DNA of 64,000 nt. It comes from Candidatus Poribacteria bacterium (GTDB taxonomy: Bacteria; Poribacteria; WGA-4E; WGA-3G). Every line of letters starts with the position of its first letter. Position 1 is the stretch's first letter. The stretch lies in NCBI GenBank assembly GCA_958295815.1, contig OY282374.1, positions 1,074,856 through 1,138,855 of the forward strand, given 5' to 3'. Made by a program: the position numbers and the translations under genes. Shown here piece after piece: positions 58,854-64,000 of the stretch. The notes beneath the pieces were generated by a model. It did no database searches. It worked only from the letters and a program-made list of their open reading frames with translations, and was not told where the DNA came from.

Positions 58854-61800
58854 ATGGATTCACGAACTAAACGCTTAATCCCCACTGTCATCGTCCTCGG
58901 AATTGTTGGAGGACTGATTGCCATCTGGGTTAACCTCTATCCGGATTTCCTATGGTTTAAGGTGGTGGATTATTGGAGCGTTTATACTAAAATTCTCACA
59001 ACAAAAATCTGGGTCGGTGCAGCTGTTGGGGTCTGTTATTTAGTGATCCTCCTGACGAACCTTGCCTTAATCTACCGATTGACCCCAGAGCATCTTAGTC
59101 CGGCTTTTATGGGAGGTGCCGACTTCACAGGAGGAGGTACGGACAATCCGGGTGCCACGCGGAAAATGATTTACGGTGGACTGATGTTCCTCGCCGTGCT
59201 TTTTAGTATCATGATGGGGTACACAGCCAGTGACAGATGGGAAATCTACCTGCGTTTTGCCAATGCCGATGAACTCGTTTTTCCTGCTGCTACAACGATT
59301 GTTGTAGAAGAGAGTCTCAATTCTAACGAAATCCCAGTTTCACAATTTGAACTCCAAGCGAAAAATATAAGGGTCGGAGATCCAGTAAACGTTCAGATTG
59401 ATGACACGAATCAGGAAGCACGCGTTGATGCTGTGTTGGACAATGCTATTCGATTGAATACAACCGTTCAAATAGAACCCGGTCAAAAAGCGTTTTTCAC
59501 CTCACCCGCACGCGACCCGATTTTCAATAAAGATGTCACCTACTATGTTTTCAGAATGCCGATGTGGCGTTATATCTGTGGAACGCTTTTCGGGACTTTC
59601 TTGTTAGTGACGATATTCGCGGTCGTCATCTACTTTTTCCACGGATTAATCACGGGTGATACCAGTCAGTTTCGGTTCCGTCCACCTTTCAATGTGAAAG
59701 CGCATCTGTTCGCGCTTCTTGGGATAACGCTCCTCTGCCGAGCTTGGAACTATCAATTCGCTATGTACGACCTGTTGTATACCTCAAACGATGTTGTACG
59801 TGGCGGTGGCGGATACGCTGCTATACAGGCGCGCCTTCCTGTATTGTGGATTATGCTCGGTCTCACAGTGCTGTGTGCGTTAGTTTTCATCATTAGTATC
59901 TTCTTGAAACGCAACACCCTTGCTTTCGGTGGGTTCGCCGTATTTATAATCGCTGGCATTCTCGGACAAGCCTACCCAGTCGCCATACAAAGATGGCAGG
60001 TTGAACCCAGAAAACAGGTATTAGAGTCAGATTATATCAACTATAATATCAAAGCAACGCTCCAAGCTTACGGTTTGGCTGGTAACACTGTGACCGAAGA
60101 GGAATACCCGCTGACGGAACAACTTACTTATAATGACATAAGAAGTCGCGAAAACGCGCCCGTATTTAATAGCATCCGTCTCTGGGATTGGCGTCCGTTG
60201 CGTAGGACTTTTCGTCAACTCCAAGAATTACGATCCCAATACGACTTCAACGATGTTGACATTGATCGTTATGTCGTTGATGGTGAGATTCGGCAGGTGA
60301 TGCTCGCTGGACGGGAACTCAATATAAACGAACTCCCAGTAGAAATCAGGAATGATTGGTATAAACAAACCTATACCTATACGCACGGATATGGCGCAGT
60401 TGTTAGTCCCGTCAACGAGATTATTGACGGCAAACCCAACATGTACATTCAAGGATTGCCGCCTATTGACTATGATGAACAGTGGCAACACCGGTTTAGT
60501 GAAACACCGGGACCCCGGATATACTACGGTGAGCGGACAGATCGCTATGTGATCGTACATCCAGATCGACCTATGGGACTTGAATTTGATTATCCGCAAG
60601 AGGGACAGCAGTACGCCGAATATGCGTATCAAGGACAAGGCGGCGTACAACTCAACTCTTTCTGGCGTAAACTCGTTTATATGCTTAAATTCGATAACGA
60701 AATTAACTTCGTCTTGCCGGGTGAAATCTCATCGGCAAGCCGAATCCTCTATGAACGAAATATCAGGGACCGGGTTCAGAAAATTGCCCCCTTCTTACGG
60801 TATGACGGTGATCCCTACATCGTTATCCATAACGGTAGACTCGTCTGGATAATGGATGCCTATACTATTACACATCGATACCCGTATGCTGTTTCGATGG
60901 AAGAATTCGTTAGCGAAAGAAGACGACAGATCGCAAATACGCAGCGGAACGCTGAACCGTGGGGCAACTATATCCGCAACTCTGTTAAAGTCGTTGTTGA
61001 TGCTTACGACGGCTCTGTCGATTTTTACATTATGGAACGGGAACAGGACCCAATCGCAGAGTGCTATGGTAGGATCTTCCCAAATCTTTTCAAATCCTTT
61101 GACGAGATGCCGGATGAACTCAAAACGCATGTTCGTTATCCGACATCCATGTTTTTGATCCAGGCTCGTGTTTATCAAGATTACCACATGAAGGATCCGG
61201 TAACCTTTTATGCGGGTGAAGATAAGTGGGAGATTGGTAGAGAACTCTATGACAATACTGATGCCCAAACGCGGCAGGTTGCAACGCCACAGCAAAGGAA
61301 CCCTTTTGCCCCACAGCAAGTGCCGCAAAGTTCTGCGGTGAACGGACAACCCGTTGAACCTTATTATGTTATTATCAGGCTCCCTGGGCAAGAGAAAGCT
61401 GAATTCATGCTAATGTTGCCCTTTACACCGCTCAACAAGCCGAATCTTACCGCATGGCTCGCTGCACGATGTGATCTGCCCCAATACGGACAGCTTCTCG
61501 TTTACCGATTCCCGAAAGGGAAACAGGTTGCTGGACCCATGCAAGTCGAAAACTTTATTAGTCAAGAACCAGAGATTTCGCAGCAGATTAGTCTCTGGAA
61601 TACACAGGGATCCCGCGTTTTACGGGGCAATCTGTTGATTCTCCCGATGAACAACTCCCTGCTTTATGTTGAACCTATCTACATTCAGTCCGAAGATGAG
61701 AAAACTGCTATTCCCGAACTACGACGGGTCGTTATTGGCTATGAAAACCAAGTCGTCTGGGGAGCAACCCTTGATGAAGCACTCGTCAAAATGTTCGGAT

Positions 61801-62018
61801 CGGGGATGTTACCTCAAGCCACCGATACGGAAACGACAGTTGAAGCGTCAACTGACCCAGGCAGGGATCAGATCTCATTACAAGGACTTATTGATCAAGC
61901 AAACCGTTATTTCAATCAAGCACAAGACGCACAGCGCTCTGGCGACTGGACAGAGTATGGACGCTCTCTCGAACTTTTAGAGGATGCTTTGCGTCAGCTT
62001 GAAGGAAGGACACAGTAA
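58854..62018 (+). CDS. UPF0182 family large membrane protein
   Basis: A 1054-aa protein of the UPF0182 (PF03699) family. The first ~400 residues hold about seven transmembrane segments ('RLIPTVIVLGIVGGLIAIW' first), followed by a large soluble domain with the conserved 'YGERTDRYVIVHP' and 'SRILYERNIRDRVQKIAPFL'. The C-terminus is a short coiled coil ('ALRQLEGRTQ' end). Members are widespread in actinobacteria, cyanobacteria and others with unknown function. The ATG at 58854 has AAGGAG 7 nt upstream. A hairpin follows the stop. Confidence 0.9.
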   Translation: MDSRTKRLIPTVIVLGIVGGLIAIWVNLYPDFLWFKVVDYWSVYTKILTTKIWVGAAVGVCYLVILLTNLALIYRLTPEHLSPAFMGGADFTGGGTDNPGATRKMIYGGLMFLAVLFSIMMGYTASDRWEIYLRFANADELVFPAATTIVVEESLNSNEIPVSQFELQAKNIRVGDPVNVQIDDTNQEARVDAVLDNAIRLNTTVQIEPGQKAFFTSPARDPIFNKDVTYYVFRMPMWRYICGTLFGTFLLVTIFAVVIYFFHGLITGDTSQFRFRPPFNVKAHLFALLGITLLCRAWNYQFAMYDLLYTSNDVVRGGGGYAAIQARLPVLWIMLGLTVLCALVFIISIFLKRNTLAFGGFAVFIIAGILGQAYPVAIQRWQVEPRKQVLESDYINYNIKATLQAYGLAGNTVTEEEYPLTEQLTYNDIRSRENAPVFNSIRLWDWRPLRRTFRQLQELRSQYDFNDVDIDRYVVDGEIRQVMLAGRELNINELPVEIRNDWYKQTYTYTHGYGAVVSPVNEIIDGKPNMYIQGLPPIDYDEQWQHRFSETPGPRIYYGERTDRYVIVHPDRPMGLEFDYPQEGQQYAEYAYQGQGGVQLNSFWRKLVYMLKFDNEINFVLPGEISSASRILYERNIRDRVQKIAPFLRYDGDPYIVIHNGRLVWIMDAYTITHRYPYAVSMEEFVSERRRQIANTQRNAEPWGNYIRNSVKVVVDAYDGSVDFYIMEREQDPIAECYGRIFPNLFKSFDEMPDELKTHVRYPTSMFLIQARVYQDYHMKDPVTFYAGEDKWEIGRELYDNTDAQTRQVATPQQRNPFAPQQVPQSSAVNGQPVEPYYVIIRLPGQEKAEFMLMLPFTPLNKPNLTAWLAARCDLPQYGQLLVYRFPKGKQVAGPMQVENFISQEPEISQQISLWNTQGSRVLRGNLLILPMNNSLLYVEPIYIQSEDEKTAIPELRRVVIGYENQVVWGATLDEALVKMFGSGMLPQATDTETTVEASTDPGRDQISLQGLIDQANRYFNQAQDAQRSGDWTEYGRSLELLEDALRQLEGRTQ

Positions 62019-62040
62019 AACCTGCTGCTGACAGCAGGTT
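62019..62040 (+). terminator. Hairpin after UPF0182 gene
   Basis: AACCTGCTG-CTGA-CAGCAGGTT, a perfect 9-bp stem, begins right after the TAA. No T-run follows, so termination efficiency is uncertain. Confidence 0.45.
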
Positions 62041-62080
62041 GTCAGGTGTGGGTTAAAGAGATTTTTGATTTATCCGAATC

Positions 62081-62108
62081 ACCTCTTAACCGATAGCCGA
62101 TAGCCAAT
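62081..62108 (+). repeat. 28-nt direct repeat flanking DUF5069 gene (left copy)
   Basis: ACCTCTTAACCGATAGCCGA and the following TAGCCAAT are repeated at 62435-62462 with two changed bases. Confidence 0.7.
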
Positions 62109-62132
62109 ATGCCATTAAAGGAGGTGAAACAA

Positions 62133-62378
62133 ATGGCTCTCGATTGGAAACCAAGACACCGGGATATGATTATCGGAGATATCCGATGGTTAGCCAGAAT
62201 TGCCGATAAAGCCAGTGCGAAACTGCAGGGCATCATCGGTGAGTATATCTATCCGTGACCGCAAGATAAGCTGTTCCTGGAGGAACACAAAGTAAGTGCT
62301 GAGGAATTCGTTGAAATGGTAAAAAATAACCCCTCAGACGATGAAATGATCGCCGCTATGAAAGCGTTGGATCGTTAG
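62133..62378 (+). CDS. DUF5069 family protein, probable selenoprotein (in-frame TGA = Sec42)
   Basis: An 81-aa protein if TGA at 62256-62258 is read as Sec42. AGGAGGTGA (62119-62127) gives a textbook ribosome-binding site. The sequence 'IADKASAKLQGIIGEYIYP-U-PQDKLFL' matches the DUF5069 pattern 'DKARAKLAGTLGEYHYNCPLDQ', so the TGA replaces the family Cys. Downstream, 'VSAEEFVEMVKNNPSDDEMIAAM' also fits the family's 'EEFLEAV...SDEEI' end and runs to a TAG stop. A SECIS-like hairpin lies at 62272-62287. Cytoplasmic; function unknown. Without readthrough only 41 aa would be made. Alternative: a degraded pseudogene. Confidence 0.8.
62272..62287 (+). promoter_or_regulatory. Putative bacterial SECIS element in DUF5069 gene
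   Basis: TGTTCC (62272-62277) and GGAACA (62282-62287) form a perfect 6-bp stem with tetraloop TGGA, whose second base is G. The loop begins 19 nt after the TGA, nearly the same spacing as in the DUF3179 gene (20 nt). Confidence 0.7.
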
Positions 62379-62396
62379 CGAAGAAATTGTCAGTTG

Positions 62397-62453
62397 TCGG
62401 TCATCGGTTAAGAAGTGACTTGGGGAAGTCCAGACCTCTTAACCGATGACCGA
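62397..62453. repeat. 17-bp inverted repeat after DUF5069 gene
   Basis: TCGGTCATCGGTTAAGA (62397-62413) and its exact complement (62437-62453) flank 23 nt. The right arm overlaps the right 28-nt direct repeat. Confidence 0.7.
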
Positions 62454-62462
62454 TAGCCAATA
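62435..62462 (+). repeat. 28-nt direct repeat flanking DUF5069 gene (right copy)
   Basis: ACCTCTTAACCGATGACCGA and TAGCCAAT, 26 of 28 bases identical with 62081-62108. Confidence 0.7.
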
Positions 62463-62494
62463 ACCGACAATTAATAACACGGAGACCGATTTCT

Positions 62495-63562
62495 TTGGAA
62501 TTAAAAGACTACCGTGACCAGATTAACAAGATTGACGACCAGATTTTGGAGCTTCTACAGAAGCGAGCAGAGATTTCCAAGCAGGTCGGTGCAGTAAAGG
62601 CGGAAACAGGGGTTGCCAACGTCTATGTCCCGCATCGACACAAGCAGGTCATTGAACGCTTAAAAGCACAAAATCAAGGCGCATTTCCCGAAAGCGCATT
62701 GGAGGCGATCTGGACAGAAATTTTATCTGCCTCTCGTTCCCTCCAAGAGCCAGAGCGGGTGGCTTTCCTTGGACCTGTCGGTAGTTTCGGGCACTTGGCA
62801 AGTTTATGTCATTTTGGTTCAGCAGCTGAGTTAATCCCTGTCCGTCCGCAGATTGACGTCTTTACCGAGGTTGAGTCGGGTAGAGCGGACTACGGCGTGG
62901 TGGCTATTGAAAATTCCGTGCAAGGTACTGTTCGCGATGTTTTAGAACGTTTCCAACACACACCATTGTGGATTTGTGCCGAGACATTCCAACCGATAAA
63001 GCAGCACCTGTTATCAAAGTCGCCGCTTACCGAAATTAAGCGTATCTATTCGCACCCTCAACCTTTCGCACAATGCCGAACGTGGTTAAGTCGACACATG
63101 GGTAACATAGAGCAGGTCGAGGTTGTTAGCACCTCCGACGCAGCGCGTCAAGCGGCACAGGAGCCGAATACGGCTGCCATTGCCAGCCAACTCGCAAGTG
63201 AAATTTACCAGGTCCCGATTGTCGCGGATGCTATTATGGATGATCCAAATAATACAACCCGCTTCTTCATCATTGGAAGCCAGGTCGCAGATCCAAGCGG
63301 ACATGACCGGACTTCGCTTTTTTTCTCAATTCGAGACAAAGTCGGGGCTTTGCACCAAGCCCTCGGTGTTTTGGAGAAAGCCCAGTTGAATCTGAATTAT
63401 TTAGAATCTCTGCCGTCGCGAGCCAAACCGTGGGAGTATATCTTCTTCGCTGAGATGGAGGGTCATATTGTAGACGAACGCGTCATCATAGCACTTGAGC
63501 AGCTTGAAGAATTGTGTCGGAACGTCAATGTCCTCGGATCCTATCCGCGCGGAACTCCTTAA
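62495..63562 (+). CDS. pheA: Bifunctional chorismate mutase / prephenate dehydratase (P-protein)
   Basis: A 355-aa protein that makes phenylpyruvate from chorismate in phenylalanine synthesis. Residues 1-85 are an AroQ chorismate mutase ('YRDQINKIDDQILELLQKRAEISKQVG'-type helix). Residues about 88-270 are prephenate dehydratase ('FLGPVGSFGHLA', 'YGVVAIENSVQGTVRDVL', 'NNTTRFFIIG' with the catalytic TRF). The C-terminal ACT domain ('SLFFSIRDKVGALHQAL', 'LNYLESLPSR') gives Phe feedback control (ESRP-like motif). It starts at TTG 62495 with GGAG upstream, and its TAA overlaps the ATG of queG. Confidence 0.95.
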   Translation: MELKDYRDQINKIDDQILELLQKRAEISKQVGAVKAETGVANVYVPHRHKQVIERLKAQNQGAFPESALEAIWTEILSASRSLQEPERVAFLGPVGSFGHLASLCHFGSAAELIPVRPQIDVFTEVESGRADYGVVAIENSVQGTVRDVLERFQHTPLWICAETFQPIKQHLLSKSPLTEIKRIYSHPQPFAQCRTWLSRHMGNIEQVEVVSTSDAARQAAQEPNTAAIASQLASEIYQVPIVADAIMDDPNNTTRFFIIGSQVADPSGHDRTSLFFSIRDKVGALHQALGVLEKAQLNLNYLESLPSRAKPWEYIFFAEMEGHIVDERVIIALEQLEELCRNVNVLGSYPRGTP

Positions 63563-64000
63563 TGTTAACTCTAACTCAGCAAATTCATGGGCGTGCAAAT
63601 GAACTCGGATTTGAGCTTGTTGGGGTAACCCCGGCAGCGCACAGCGAAACAATCGCGCGGTATCGGCAGTGGATAGAAAACGGATATGCCGGGAAGATGT
63701 CCTATCTCGAAAGGCATCTCCCACTCAAAGCAGATGTCCGGCAACTGCTCACAGAGGCAAAATCTGTTATTAGCCTCGCAATGAACTATTATACCTTGGA
63801 TCCACCGAAAGCACACGCAGCGGATCCAGAGCGCGGACAAATCTCTCGTTATGCTTGGGGCGATGACTATCACGAACTAATCCGTGGACGACTTTTAGAT
63901 CTTGTCGAATTTATTAAGCAGACTGCTGAAGACGAATTAAAAACAAGGGTTTGTGTCGATACCGCTCCTGTTATCGAAAGGGAGTATGCTCAAAAGGCTG
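63562..64000 (+). CDS. queG: Epoxyqueuosine reductase QueG, 5' part
   Basis: The frame is open to the right edge (146 codons). 'ANELGFELVGVTPA', 'RQWIENGYAGKMSYLERH' and 'EAKSVISLAMNYY' are the N-terminal signature of QueG, followed by 'RGQISRYAWGDDYHELIRGRL'-type sequence. QueG reduces epoxyqueuosine to queuosine in tRNA using cobalamin and 4Fe-4S clusters; those cluster Cys lie beyond the window. The ATG overlaps the pheA stop (TAATG), so translation is coupled. Confidence 0.9.
   Translation, partial: MLTLTQQIHGRANELGFELVGVTPAAHSETIARYRQWIENGYAGKMSYLERHLPLKADVRQLLTEAKSVISLAMNYYTLDPPKAHAADPERGQISRYAWGDDYHELIRGRLLDLVEFIKQTAEDELKTRVCVDTAPVIEREYAQKA

Noticed and set aside
3851..62378. Alternative genetic code in which TGA is always a sense codon
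   Set aside because: Several intact genes end in TGA at family-expected positions (for example 22322-22324 and 28404-28406), and Trp and Gly use normal codons.

Overview
The window looks like a chromosomal contig from an uncultivated, heterotrophic Gram-negative bacterium. The gene mix fits Candidatus Poribacteria: phytanoyl-CoA dioxygenase-like (PhyH) proteins, Gfo/Idh/MocA oxidoreductases, xylose-isomerase-like TIM barrels, a sulfatase-like hydrolase, FG-GAP and WD40 propellers, an LRR/Ig/dockerin/FlgD-like secreted mosaic, DUF4159 and UPF0182. This assignment is inferred from gene content; there is no marker rRNA. Genes end in TAA, TAG and TGA and use TGG for Trp, so the code is standard table 11. 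I see no tRNA, rRNA, CRISPR array or prophage.

Layout. 1-10.7 kb: an SppA protease fused to an outer-membrane-like domain (left edge), a PhyH oxygenase, a DUF3179 gene with an in-frame TGA, a 1586-aa LRR/Ig protein and an ECF sigma factor behind a perfect sigma-54 promoter. 11.4-25.2 kb: oxidative and catabolic genes (SDR, PhyH, aldolase, Gfo/Idh/MocA, a three-gene xanthine-dehydrogenase-type molybdoenzyme, hydrolase, DNA methyltransferase, TIM barrel, DUF6807, Rieske fusion). 25.4-30.6 kb: a large one-chain restriction-modification-like protein, a Tat-exported sulfite-oxidase-family protein, a phosphodiesterase and an unknown small gene. 30.6-37.9 kb (minus strand): sulfatase-like, FG-GAP and TIM-barrel genes, then a von Willebrand A protein and a PEP-synthase/rifampicin-phosphotransferase-like enzyme. 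38.1-43.1 kb: three paralogous haem-c-like lipoproteins, each ending in an extreme Asp/His-rich tail. 43.4-58.8 kb: envelope and secreted proteins, including a TonB-like/DUF4159 protein with a perfect sigma-54 promoter and a metalloprotease-TolB-Omp85 fusion. 58.8-64 kb: UPF0182, a DUF5069 gene with an in-frame TGA, pheA and the start of queG.

The strongest discovery is two probable selenoprotein genes (DUF3179 at 3851-4879 and DUF5069 at 62133-62378). In each, a TGA replaces a family cysteine, the reading frame and family similarity continue past it, and a hairpin follows whose apical loop begins 19-20 nt after the TGA and has G as its second base. This is the geometry of a bacterial SECIS. 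Further observations are the Asp/His-tailed cytochrome family, two exact sigma-54 promoters (one driving an ECF sigma factor), a dispersed family of GTAGG-associated palindromes, and a 110-bp MITE-like element.
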